Assembly: GCF_014205255.1 (NCBI RefSeq)
Contig: NZ_JACHNE010000001.1
Location: 4,774,001 to 4,838,000, forward strand
Source: Streptomyces caelestis
Lineage (GTDB): Bacteria > Actinomycetota > Actinomycetes > Streptomycetales > Streptomycetaceae
DNA length: 64,000 nt
Direction: 5' to 3'
Part shown: positions 51,896 to 60,359 of the stretch, piece after piece
Layout of the letters: every line of letters begins with the position of its first letter
Position numbering within the stretch: the stretch's first letter is position 1
Made by a program: the position numbers and the translations under genes
Notes under the pieces: generated by a model
Told to the model about the DNA's origin: nothing
Databases searched by the model: none
The model's input: only the letters and a program-made list of their open reading frames with translations

Positions 51896-52114
51896 GCGAT
51901 CTCCTCCCCCGCGGGCGCGCGCAACGGCCGGACGTCGTCGGCGTCGACTGCCGGAGTCTACGGCTCAACGCCTTGCGGGCAGCCCGAATCCACCGGGTTG
52001 ATTCCGCACTGGCTGGTGTAGGCATGGGTGCACCCGACGGCGCAAGGCCGCTCCCGGCGGCGCTTGTCGGTCACTCCAAGCAGGGCTACCAGCAGGTTCG
52101 CCCGGCCCGGCGCC

Positions 52115-52797
52115 ATACGCGTGGCACACCAGCTGTACGAACTGGACTCAGGTGAGCTGATCCGCTGCCCGCCCAAGGACGACAGATACCGCACCATCGA
52201 CGCGACGGACTGGCTATCGGCCCTGGTCGCTGACCACATCGCACGTACGAAACCGACGCCGTGCCCCTGCCACGGCAAGCGCTACGTCTTCCACGGCCAG
52301 GACACCGCCCGCACCGGCGGACACACCGGTGCCAGGCTGGTGGACGTCGCCCGACGCGCGAGTGTCTCCACCGGCACCGTATCCAACGTCCTCAATCACC
52401 CCGAACGCGTACGGGAGGACACCCGCACCAGCGTCGAACTCGCCATCGTCGAGCTGAACTTCGTCCGCGGCGGCACCCCGACGGAGAACGCCGCCCACTG
52501 GCGCCGCAACGGCTTCGCCACCTGGCTGTTCGCGCCTGTCACCGCCGGGTGGTACCCGAAGAAGGCACCTCAGGAGCCCCGCCCTGTCCCGCTGCTCGGC
52601 GAGCCCTGGCCCGGCATCCCGGTCCGTGGCCGCAACGCCCAAGGCCGGGCCGACGCCCGCTGGCTGCCCGGCGCCAGAGGGCTCACCCCGCATGGCCTGC
52701 GCCACTCTCACCGCACCCACATGGAGGATCTCGGCACCGAGAAGGTGCTGCCGGAGCCCGCGTCCCCTTCGAAACGGCTGCCACACCGGCACGGGCG
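52115..52797 (+). pseudogene. Internal fragment of a tyrosine integrase with embedded LacI-type helix-turn-helix
   Basis: The frame reads RVAHQLYELDSGELIRCPP, PCPCHGKRYVFHGQDTA, LVDVARRASVSTGTVSNVL (a LacI-like helix-turn-helix), GFATWLFAPVTAGWYPKK and GLTPHGLRHSHRTHMEDLG with the HxxR box. Streptomyces integrases of this type are much longer; the N terminus and the catalytic Tyr are absent, and the sequence ends where the immunity/nuclease block begins at 52802. The frame continues antisense through that block, which is not coding in this direction. Confidence 0.75.
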
Positions 52798-52801
52798 GAT
52801 T

Positions 52802-53329
52802 TCAGAGGTCGTCTTCATCGACGGATTCGGGCTCGCTGGTGTAGGCGAGGTCGAGGACATAGCGTTCGCTGAAGGGGCAGTTGTTCCATGCCTGGGTGAG
52901 GTGGTCTTCGAAGGTGTCATCCGTGGGGTGGTCGAGGCTGGTCTCGTAGTAGTCGGAGGTCGCCTGGCGACCTTCCCACCAGGCGTGGCCTTCGTAGACG
53001 CCCGGTCGGGGCAGGGTCATTTCTCCCGCCGGCCCGTACTCGAGTTGGTTGACGACGAGGACGCCGGTTTCGGACTCGAGACTCACGGCGACATGGCCTT
53101 CCGCATCGGCGGGCGGGGCTGGCGGGGTGTCCCAGATGCGGATGGCGACCTCGACGTCGATGTCGGGTTGCAGACTGCGGATGTACAGGTGGTAGCCGTT
53201 ACCGGCCACCACCTGCCTGCGGGCAGCGGCCATGGCGTCGTCGTCGCTGAGGTAGGCGTCGGCGTCGTAGACCTCCACGACGCGGCGGGCCGGTGTGGCC
53301 TTGCAGCTGTATTCGGCCAGGAGCGCCAT
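52802..53329 (-). CDS. Candidate immunity protein for the NucA/NucB nuclease
   Basis: 175 residues, acidic, cytosolic, 18 bp downstream of the nuclease stop. VVEVYDADAYLSDDDAM, QVVAGNGYHLYIRSLQPD, LPRPGVYEGHAWWEG, and the ending PESVDEDDL closely match the 41214-41741 protein. The invariant pairing with the nuclease tip in both places argues for a functional unit. Binding has not been shown. Confidence 0.78.
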   Translation of the reverse strand: MALLAEYSCKATPARRVVEVYDADAYLSDDDAMAAARRQVVAGNGYHLYIRSLQPDIDVEVAIRIWDTPPAPPADAEGHVAVSLESETGVLVVNQLEYGPAGEMTLPRPGVYEGHAWWEGRQATSDYYETSLDHPTDDTFEDHLTQAWNNCPFSERYVLDLAYTSEPESVDEDDL

Positions 53330-53347
53330 GATGCCGCTGCCCTTCTG

Positions 53348-54637
53348 CTAGTTGGTGACCTTCATGTAGAAGGCGTCGCCGTCCAGGATCCGGTTGAGGG
53401 TGTACATCTGGTCGAGCCTGCGGCCGCCGGTCTCATTGTCGTCGCCGTCGATCAACCGGACGGAGAACCGGTTGTCGCCCTTGGTGGAACCTTCCTTCGT
53501 GGAAGCGAAGGGGTATTCGTCGCACTGAAGGCCGGTTCCGGCGTAGTCGCCCCATACCTTCCCGCATTCCTTGATCGAGCGGGTGCGGTTGTTCTTCTGC
53601 TTCTCCTTGTCGACCAGCCGGTGCAGCGGTTCCTTCGCTCCTGGAACGCTCTTTCCGGGCCAGGAGGGGAAGGTGCGCTCGGGGCGGTTCAGGGCGTCGT
53701 AGATGTGCACGGCGCTTTCGTTGACCGCCGGGTCCTTCTGACTCATCACGAGTTCCACACGCGCCTTCGTGAAGACGGTGCCCTTGTACTTGCCCGCGAC
53801 CTTACCGGCGTAGTCATAGCGGACGCCGGAGTTGTAGGCGTTGCTGCCTTCCATGTAGGGGGCGGAGTTCGGGGAGCTGGCGCTCAGGTCCATCGTGACG
53901 GTCGAGAGGACGCGCTGCTGGTTGCCCTGCTCGAACAAGGCGCCCTTGTCCGGGGAGGTGTAGGTGAGGTTCCAGTGGGGCTTGGTGTCCCACACGCCGA
54001 GCAGTTCATCGCGGTTCACGGTCTGCGGCGCGGTCACCTTGGGGTCCGGATCGCTCTTGGATGCGTTGATGCTGTGGTGGAAGTGCTGGCCGATCCGCCA
54101 CTTCGTGGCATCTTCGGTGGGTATCGGCTCGACCCATATGTTCTCGATGCTGGCGACGTAGTCGACGCGCCGGCTGCCGTCGTAGGCGAAGCCGAGAACC
54201 CATTGGTCGAACTTGAGGCGGCCGAGCGTGGTCGTACCCCTGATGTCACGCAGCACCAGGTCGAATGGACGTTTCTGGCAGCTCTCGAAGCGGGATTTGA
54301 TCCACCCGGTGGCGGTCTTCGCCTGTGCCGCGTGGTTGGCACACTGCTGTCGCAGGTCCTGTTGGTCGCCGGGGGCCGGGTCGGCCGCAGCCTGCCGCGC
54401 CACGGACTCCGACCTGTGGGACCGGGCGTATTCGGCGTACGGGATGAGCCGGTCGAGGCCGCGCAGTTCGTCGGCGGGGAGGGACGCGGCGTCGACGAAC
54501 ACGGTGCCCTCGGGGGCCGGGGCGTTCGTGGTCGAGGCGGCGTAGGTGGCGGTGGTGGTGGCCGCGGTGAGTAGTGTCAGGGCCGCGGTGGTGGCGGTGG
54601 CGCGGGCGAGACGTATGAGTGTGGTGCGTATCTTCAC
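53348..54637 (-). CDS. Secreted NucA/NucB-type deoxyribonuclease
   Basis: 429 residues from GTG 54637 (AAGGAG 8 nt upstream). A signal peptide (LARATATTAALTLLTAATTT, cleavage near AYAAS) precedes a middle region with conserved-looking WVLGFAYDGSRRVDYVASI and HFHHSINASKSDPDP, and a C-terminal NucA/NucB domain: KECGKVWGDYAGTGL, QCDEYPFASTKEG and DNRFSVRLIDGDD. NucA/NucB enzymes are secreted DNases. The partner-like gene downstream suggests use as a toxin; nutrient or eDNA degradation is the alternative. Confidence 0.88.
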   Translation of the reverse strand: MKIRTTLIRLARATATTAALTLLTAATTTATYAASTTNAPAPEGTVFVDAASLPADELRGLDRLIPYAEYARSHRSESVARQAAADPAPGDQQDLRQQCANHAAQAKTATGWIKSRFESCQKRPFDLVLRDIRGTTTLGRLKFDQWVLGFAYDGSRRVDYVASIENIWVEPIPTEDATKWRIGQHFHHSINASKSDPDPKVTAPQTVNRDELLGVWDTKPHWNLTYTSPDKGALFEQGNQQRVLSTVTMDLSASSPNSAPYMEGSNAYNSGVRYDYAGKVAGKYKGTVFTKARVELVMSQKDPAVNESAVHIYDALNRPERTFPSWPGKSVPGAKEPLHRLVDKEKQKNNRTRSIKECGKVWGDYAGTGLQCDEYPFASTKEGSTKGDNRFSVRLIDGDDNETGGRRLDQMYTLNRILDGDAFYMKVTN

Positions 54638-54692
54638 CAGTGGACTCCTTGCGGGCGTGAGGAAACGACGGGGCATCTGCGGCACGTGGTGA

Positions 54693-56024
54693 TCACGAGG
54701 GGTCGCAGAGGTCGCCCCAGCACGCCTCCAGCAGTGCGCCGGTGTGTGCGGAGTAGCGGGCGGTGAACCCGTCGAAGCGGCGGTCGGTGCGCTGCAGTCC
54801 CGGGGTGGGACTGGTGGAGGTCACCGTCCAGGCGGCGTCCCCGCTGCCGTCGGCGGCGTTCGAGCGAGTCTTCAGCCCAGCGGGTGAAGCCGGCGGCTCG
54901 ACGGTGAGGGCGTCGTTCGGGACGCCGAAGGCGGCTGCGGCCCGGGCGCGGATGTCGGCCGCCGATACGTCTGCGTCAGCTGCGGCGTCTTCCGATGCCC
55001 CGCTGGACGGCAGAGCTGCGGCGTTGCAGACCCGCACGGTGACGACGCACTCCGACAGGCCGGGCACGGTGGCCAAGCAGCTGTCGGGGTCGTTCTCCAG
55101 GCAGGCTTGGAGAGCCTGCTGGTTCACGCCGTTGAAGGTGGAGGGCAGGCCGGCTGCGGCGGCGTCCGGGCTGCGCGTAGGGGCAACGGGTGCGGCAGCC
55201 GGGGAGGTCACGGCGGCGGCCTGTCGGCGCGGCTTGCTCACCGTCCACTGGGTGAACTTGCTGTTGTCGGTCAGCTTGGTGGTGAAGCAGCTCGGCGGCT
55301 TGTGCGTCGTGCTGCACACGGGAAGCGTGACGGACTTGGCCACGTTGCCCGTCGCCACCTGCTGCCACGCCTTGTTCCCGGTCATGAACTGCATGCGGTT
55401 CGCGATCGAGGGGACGTTGATGTACTTCGGCCCGGTCACCTCAAGGCCCACGTCGATGCGGTTGGTATTGCCGCCAATCACTTTGAGTTGTTTGGTGGTG
55501 GAGCCGACCTTGTTGAAGTCGTAGAGCACGTCCCACTGGTTGCCGCTGTCCTGACGGACGGTCATGTAGGTGTGGTTGCGCTTGTCCGGCTTGGTCGGAT
55601 TGACCCCGGCCTTGATGGCTGTCGTGCGGCCACCGCTCGTGGTCAGCTCCGACCAGCGCGGCCCGTAGGTGTGGGTGGTCTTCCCCGTCTTCTCCGCGTA
55701 CAGGCCGATCTCGATGTTGGGAGCCAGCGGACTGCTCGACGTGTTCGGGCTGACACGCAGGTAGTTGGCCGCCTGCACGGTCGCCGAGCCGGTGTCGACC
55801 TGATCGAAAGTGATCGGTATGTTGCGCCAGGTGGCGAAGCCGCCGATCATCGGTTCGCCCGGCTGGCTGCACGTCATCGCCCAGAAGGTGATGCGGGCGT
55901 TGTAGAGCCCGGTGCAGGCTTCCTTGGGTGCGGCGGCACTCGCTGACGGTGCGGTGCCGAGAACGGTGAGTGCGGTGACCCCGGCGCACGCCGAAGCCAA
56001 GAATCTCGCGCGCGAACGCGACAA
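54693..56024 (-). CDS. Secreted hypothetical protein preceding the nuclease gene
   Basis: 443 residues from TTG 56024 (AGGGGG 4 nt upstream). Signal peptide FLASACAGVTALTVLGTAP ending SASAA; then a Cys-containing beta-rich domain (ACTGLYNARITFWAMTCSQ, NIEIGLYAEKTGKTTHTYG, RNHTYMTVRQDSGNQWDVL) and an Ala/Pro-rich linker before a C-terminal region with further Cys (LSECVVTVRVC). The nuclease gene starts 55 bp later on the same strand, so both are probably exported together. Function not recognised. Confidence 0.82.
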   Translation of the reverse strand: MSRSRARFLASACAGVTALTVLGTAPSASAAAPKEACTGLYNARITFWAMTCSQPGEPMIGGFATWRNIPITFDQVDTGSATVQAANYLRVSPNTSSSPLAPNIEIGLYAEKTGKTTHTYGPRWSELTTSGGRTTAIKAGVNPTKPDKRNHTYMTVRQDSGNQWDVLYDFNKVGSTTKQLKVIGGNTNRIDVGLEVTGPKYINVPSIANRMQFMTGNKAWQQVATGNVAKSVTLPVCSTTHKPPSCFTTKLTDNSKFTQWTVSKPRRQAAAVTSPAAAPVAPTRSPDAAAAGLPSTFNGVNQQALQACLENDPDSCLATVPGLSECVVTVRVCNAAALPSSGASEDAAADADVSAADIRARAAAAFGVPNDALTVEPPASPAGLKTRSNAADGSGDAAWTVTSTSPTPGLQRTDRRFDGFTARYSAHTGALLEACWGDLCDPS

Positions 56025-56262
56025 GGTTCCCCCTAGAAATGATCAAGAATGGTCACAAGGAACCTACAGGTGCTCCTTCTTTGACACGTATGCATATAAG
56101 GCAAGTTGGCCGAGTTTCCACACGTGATCACGGCCACGTCTGGCCGATTGCAGGTCACCGACTCTGCTGTGGAGCCGCCGAAGCACTGGGCAGGTCGCTG
56201 AGCACGGCCTGCCCAACGGCCGCGCCGCCGACGTCAGCCGGGCCGACGCTCAGGCTCGACGC

Positions 56263-56820
56263 ATAGTGCTCGTGATTGAGCGGATCACGTCTTCCTGGAG
56301 ACGACGGACGGCAATCCCGCCCCACGTCGCGGTGTGGCGCTCGGTGCGCAAGCACGGTGAGACCAAGACCAGGAAGAGCCGCCGGACCATCGCTCTGCCG
56401 AAGCAGGTGGTCGATGTCCTCGAAGAGCACATGCGGTGGCAGAAGCAGGGGCGGGCATCGAGAGGGATGGAGTGGAGCCCGACCGGTCGTGTCTTCACGA
56501 CTCGGAGCGGCGAGCCGCTGGACGCAGCCAACGTCCGGCGAGACTTCAAGGCCATAGTGAGGAAGGCCGGACTGGAGCCTGAGCGGACCCCGAGGGAGCT
56601 CCGGCACAGCTTCGTGTCCCTGCTCTCCGACCACGGCATCCCCCTGGAGCGGATCGCGCTCTTGGTCGGCCACAGCAGTCAGTCGACCACAGAGGCGGTC
56701 TACCGGAAGCAGCTCCGGCCCGTGATCACGCAGGGTGCCGAAGCGATGGATGACATCTTCGCCGAAGATCAGGAAGGGAAGGCCCCGGAGGGCGACGAAG
56801 AGGGAGACGCGGTGGCCTGA
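56263..56820 (+). pseudogene. C-terminal part of a tyrosine recombinase (integrase)
   Basis: The frame from 56263 contains VAVWRSVRKHGETKTRKS, RRTIALPKQVVDVLEEHMR, then the catalytic RELRHSFVSLLSDHG, LVGHSSQSTTEAVYRKQLR with the Tyr nucleophile. The first third, including the arm-binding domain, is missing. It ends 81 bp before the tRNA-Pro half-site, the normal position for the integrase of a tRNA-targeting element. Confidence 0.85.
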
Positions 56821-56859
56821 TCGAATTCGTTTGGCCCCCTGTTTGGCCCCCGAGCATGA

Positions 56860-56895
56860 CAGAGGCTGTGTACTCACGTGAGTACACAGCCTCTG
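56860..56895. terminator. 36-bp perfect palindrome after the integrase
   Basis: cagaggctgtgtactcac and its exact complement form an 18-bp stem with no loop to spare. It sits between the integrase stop and the attachment repeat. It is a terminator or a recombination-associated site. Confidence 0.75.
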
Positions 56896-56901
56896 ACCAG
56901 C

Positions 56902-56944
56902 GTCGGGGTGGCGGGATTTGAACCCACGACCTCTTCGTCCCGAA
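56902..56944 (-). repeat. Attachment-site copy: 43-bp 3' part of tRNA-Pro
   Basis: 43 bases (begins gtcggggtggcgggatttga) are identical to 63278-63320, covering the tRNA-Pro T arm, variable loop and anticodon stem up to the anticodon. The 5' tRNA half is absent. This is the partial tRNA copy left at the far end of an integrated element. Confidence 0.9.
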
Positions 56945-57045
56945 TGAGGTTCGGGTGGTGATCTTGTCTGCCTGGATTGTGTTCGCGCAGGTCAGGGCGG
57001 TGGTCCCGGTTGGTCTCGGGTGGTGTGGAGGGGGCTTCGGGAGCG

Positions 57046-57071
57046 GGTCGGCTCCCAGATGGCTCCCAGTG
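57046..57071 (+). repeat. Integrase-end-like sequence
   Basis: ggtcggctcccagatggctc at 57052-57071 matches, with one change, ggtcggctcccaaatggctc at 63184-63203. In Streptomyces elements this kind of string is found at the 3' end of integrase genes near the attachment site. No reading frame is left around it. Confidence 0.5.
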
Positions 57072-57136
57072 GTGGCACTGAATCCTCAGCAGGGAAGGCC
57101 TCCCGGGCCTCGTGCTGCCGCAGGGTTCGGCTGCCC

Positions 57137-58675
57137 CTAGGCTGCCACATGCTGTGCGAGAACCATGCTGCCGCCGAGCGGTGAACTCGTACCTCGTTGT
57201 GTCTGCTTCTCCGCTGTGCGCCTGGCCTCACCGGCTGCTTGCCGGGGGCTGGTTTCGCGGAGTACTTCTTCCGCTGTCGGGTGCCCCTGGACCCAGCCGC
57301 GCAACGTGTCGGAGCGGCCCGCGCCGCTGTCCAGCAGCTGGCGTACTTGGGGCGAGTCCGCGAGGAAGGCCACTCGTGAACTCATGACCACCGCCGATTC
57401 GGCGGACAGGACGGCCGCGAGATCGGTGAAGAGTCGCAGGAAACCGGCCGGGCTTGATTCCTCGACGCCCTCGTCGACGGCGTCCAGCACGCACAGTGCG
57501 GTCCCCGAGCGGATGAGGTAGAGGAAGAGTTCGTAGGCGCGCGAGCGGTCCGACGTCATGGCCGGCGCGAGAAGTCGGGCTGCGTACTCGGAGAACGGTT
57601 CGTCCTTCGGCTTGAGGCCGAGGTCGAAGTAGAAGCGGAAGCGGCGGATCTCGGGGTTGCCGGCCAGCGAGCGCAGGAGCGTGCTCTTCCCGCTTCCCGG
57701 ACGGCCGGTGACCAGGACGTTCGCGCTGCCGCGTGCCAGACGCGTCAGGAGTTCCGCCGCGTCGCCCGACTGCTCCATCCTCGACTCGCCGGTGCGGGGG
57801 TCGGTGGTCAGCGCCGCCGCGACGACAGCCGCCCTTGGCTCCTCCGGGCTGTCGGCGGAGGTGAGATCGGCGAGGTGAGTGTCGAGACTGACGAGGGTGT
57901 CGACGAAGCCGTCGTAACGCACGATGCGGAAGTCCAGCCCCAGCATGGAATGGAGGGCGCCGGGTGCCGCACCTCCGTCCTCGTCCAGGACGACGAACCG
58001 GGTGAGCTTGGGCAGCCGGGTACGCAACAGCTCCCCACCGCTGGAGGCCAGGACGGTACTCAGGTCGTCGGCGTCCCTGGAGAGCATCAACTCCACGTAT
58101 TCCAGCCGCATCCCCGCCTCGCGGCAGAACAGCTGGTACACCGTGTCCGGGCTGAGGACGAACCGCTTCACCTGCCGGTAGCCGAGAGTGACGTACAGCC
58201 CGGCGAGGAACTCGCAGCGGCGGGCCACCTCGGGCGCCATGTCGGGCTCACCGCCCAGAAGGGCCGCACTCCCGGTGTTGGTGAACCAGACCAGCACGTC
58301 AACGAGCCTGCGGACCGCCAGCAGGCCGTCCTCGTCGCTGATGTCGTACCCGTCGTGTGTGGACCGGTTGCGGAGCCGACGAATGTCGTCGAGCGCATCT
58401 AGAACCGTGCTGCTGCGGATGTACGGACGACAGCGCTTGACCAGGTCGTTCAGGGCCTTCGTCGAGGGATCGCCCTCGACGCCATGGTGGCGCCAGAGCT
58501 CCTTGAGCAGCTTCTCGGTCAGCTTCCCGACCAGGGCGACCGCGTTCTCGGGATAGCCGTCGTTGAGGGACCGTAACGGCCGTTCCAGATCAAGTCCCAG
58601 CCGATCGGCGATCCGAGTGTGGTCGTCGAGTTCACTTCGTAGGCGCCGCAGCCGTTCATCGACCATGGTGCTCAT
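57137..58675 (-). CDS. HEPN-NACHT NTPase
   Basis: 512 residues from ATG 58675. The N-terminal helical region (about 25-135) has ALVGKLTEKLLKELWRHHG and the HEPN RNase-type motif RNRSTH (R-x4-H, about 103-108). A middle region of about 150 residues includes LGLDFRIVRYDGFVDTLVS. Then a NACHT ATPase with Walker A GRPGSGKST (about 325) and Walker B LCVLDAVDEG. The protein stops soon after the NACHT core, with no C-terminal sensor repeats, so it is short for a STAND protein. It overlaps the methyltransferase gene by 20 nt. Confidence 0.82.
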   Translation of the reverse strand: MSTMVDERLRRLRSELDDHTRIADRLGLDLERPLRSLNDGYPENAVALVGKLTEKLLKELWRHHGVEGDPSTKALNDLVKRCRPYIRSSTVLDALDDIRRLRNRSTHDGYDISDEDGLLAVRRLVDVLVWFTNTGSAALLGGEPDMAPEVARRCEFLAGLYVTLGYRQVKRFVLSPDTVYQLFCREAGMRLEYVELMLSRDADDLSTVLASSGGELLRTRLPKLTRFVVLDEDGGAAPGALHSMLGLDFRIVRYDGFVDTLVSLDTHLADLTSADSPEEPRAAVVAAALTTDPRTGESRMEQSGDAAELLTRLARGSANVLVTGRPGSGKSTLLRSLAGNPEIRRFRFYFDLGLKPKDEPFSEYAARLLAPAMTSDRSRAYELFLYLIRSGTALCVLDAVDEGVEESSPAGFLRLFTDLAAVLSAESAVVMSSRVAFLADSPQVRQLLDSGAGRSDTLRGWVQGHPTAEEVLRETSPRQAAGEARRTAEKQTQRGTSSPLGGSMVLAQHVAA

Positions 58676-59435
58676 CAGAAGACTCCCCACGTCGCTGGCC
58701 GAGGACGAACGCGAACCGGTCCGGAAACACCAGCACGGGCTCCGGATGAGCGACTTGCATCTCTTCGATGCCCTTCTCGATCTCGCTGTCGCTGAAGGTG
58801 GAGAGCAGGGACATGTAGCGGGCACGCACCATGCCGAGGTACTTGTCCCGGTCGATACGCAGCTCATGCTCGACATAGCTGAGCCCGGCCTCCAGCCCAG
58901 CAGCTCGCAAGTGCCCCTCGATGACGGCCGGATCGGGCTGCAGCTCCTCGAAGCGCGCCAGGGCCGCCTCGAACAGCGGGTACTGGATGGTGGCCGGGAG
59001 CATTACCACCAGTAGCCGGCCTCCGGGCGCCAGCCGGTCGGCCAGGCCGCGAAGCGTGTGCGCCGGATGGGCCACGTGATGCACCGACTCCTTCAGCCAC
59101 ATCGCATCGAGCTGCTCGTACGGCAGTCGCGCACGTCCTTCGGCGACGTCCTCGGCAGAAGCAACGATCGGGGCAAGGTCGGCCGGAGGCGGCGCCCCGA
59201 GCTGGCTGAGCATCGCCTCGGAAGGATCGACGCACAAAATGGGATGACGAGGCTTGAGCTGTTCGGCTGCTTCCCTGGCGAACAGTCCCGTACCGGAACC
59301 GATGTCAGCGATCCGGTCCGTCGTACCGAGCCCCAGTGCCTCAACGATCCGGCCGGACATCCAGGGAACGTAGTCCGAACCGTAGACCCAGTGCTCGTCG
59401 TACTCGCCTGCCAACTCCTCGTAGTGCCCACGCAC
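58656..59435 (-). CDS. Class I SAM-dependent methyltransferase coupled to HEPN-NACHT
   Basis: 259 residues from GTG 59435, which has GGAGGGG 6 nt upstream; GTG 59450 would add five residues. HYEELAGEYDEHWVYGSDY, motif I RIADIGSGTGLFAREA, VDPSEAMLSQLG, LDAMWLKESVHHVAHPAH and APGGRLLVVMLPA show a small-molecule or metabolite-type methyltransferase. The 20-nt overlap with the HEPN-NACHT start means the two are co-translated. Substrate unknown. Confidence 0.88.
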   Translation of the reverse strand: MRGHYEELAGEYDEHWVYGSDYVPWMSGRIVEALGLGTTDRIADIGSGTGLFAREAAEQLKPRHPILCVDPSEAMLSQLGAPPPADLAPIVASAEDVAEGRARLPYEQLDAMWLKESVHHVAHPAHTLRGLADRLAPGGRLLVVMLPATIQYPLFEAALARFEELQPDPAVIEGHLRAAGLEAGLSYVEHELRIDRDKYLGMVRARYMSLLSTFSDSEIEKGIEEMQVAHPEPVLVFPDRFAFVLGQRRGESSDEHHGR

Positions 59436-59450
59436 ATCGGGCCCCTCCAC

Positions 59451-59804
59451 GATCCCCCTCGCGTGTCGCCGGTCGTGCCGTACAGGGCAGAGGAGAGACT
59501 ATCGCGAGTACTTGATCGGCAACAGGCTGTAACTGGACGTTTGAGCGGCTATCGGTCAAAGCCCGGCGGCCGCTCCCTCCAGGGGCGGGCTGGTCGGCGG
59601 CCTGAGCGACCGCTGTAGGCAATTCCGTGGTTCTGGGGCAAAGCCAGCCAGTTCGCCTGTCGTAGCTATGCGCAAGATGCTTCGAGCGAACGGTTCGGCG
59701 CGACGATCAGACCGCGCCGTTGGACGGCCTCCCGCGTAGTTGGCGTCTCCGGGCGGACAGGCCCGCACGAGACGACGCCGATTTCTTGCTTCCGGACGCG
59801 TGCG
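59451..59804. other. 354-bp intergenic region
   Basis: Between the methyltransferase start and the lipoprotein stop. No convincing gene, tRNA or repeat pair was seen. It must hold the promoter of the methyltransferase/HEPN-NACHT operon near its left end. Confidence 0.5.
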
Positions 59805-60359
59805 TCAGCTTGAGAGGGGTGCGTCGCTCGACCAGAACGTGGACTTCACGTTCGGCGCCGGCAACTCCTGCTTCGAGTAGTCAGGGCCGTTCGGCTTGCT
59901 GGTCGGCTGAGCAACCTCGGACTCCTTCACACACGGGGTGGTGACGCTCAGGTGTGCTTGGCCATTGGGCCCGATCAGGACTTCGAGCTGGAAGCCGTCC
60001 TGTGTCTTGAAGTGGGCCACGAGCCCGTTCGGACTCGTGGCGACGAGCTTGTAACCCTTGCTCTTCCAGTGGCGTTCCAGCACGCCGAGGAAGCTGCCAC
60101 GCCGCTCGGCAGAGATGATCGTCATGACGGCACGATCGCGGTCTACATAGCAGTCACCCGGCATCGAGTACCTATGTGTCCACTCAACGGGAGGCTTGAT
60201 GGCCGCAAACGCCTCGTCCAGGATCTTGTCCGCCCTATCGGCGGCCTCTTGCAGGTTCATCTTCGATTGGCTTTCGTTGCTTGAAGACGCGGAACCCGTC
60301 GTGCCGCATCCGGCAAGAAGCAGTGCCAGCACTGCGGCCACTGCAACCCTTTCCCTCAT
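59805..60359 (-). CDS. Lipoprotein, last gene of WXG/hydrolase operon
   Basis: 184 residues. Signal peptide VAVAAVLALLLAGCG ends in a lipobox (LAGC) with the lipid-modified Cys at about 18. The mature part has EWTHRYSMPGDCYVDRDRA, FLGVLERHWKSKGYKLVAT and QDGFQLEVLIGPNGQAHLS. The ATG overlaps the hydrolase stop by 4 nt, so it is coupled. It would sit on the outer face of the membrane. Role unknown. Confidence 0.87.
   Translation of the reverse strand: MRERVAVAAVLALLLAGCGTTGSASSSNESQSKMNLQEAADRADKILDEAFAAIKPPVEWTHRYSMPGDCYVDRDRAVMTIISAERRGSFLGVLERHWKSKGYKLVATSPNGLVAHFKTQDGFQLEVLIGPNGQAHLSVTTPCVKESEVAQPTSKPNGPDYSKQELPAPNVKSTFWSSDAPLSS

Noticed and set aside
52028..54574. 848-codon plus-strand open frame
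   Set aside because: Its first part is the integrase fragment; from 52802 on it is antisense to the immunity and nuclease genes.
53964..56250. Possible additional small genes opposite the nuclease operon
   Set aside because: All are shadows of the two secreted-protein genes, with poor codon bias and no ribosome sites.
56860..56895. Palindrome considered as an inverted repeat of an insertion sequence
   Set aside because: It is a single symmetrical palindrome next to the integrase stop, with no transposase or second end.
59451..59804. Possible transposase-like remnant on the minus strand
   Set aside because: A short stretch looked protein-like, but no start, catalytic residues or terminal repeats could be found.
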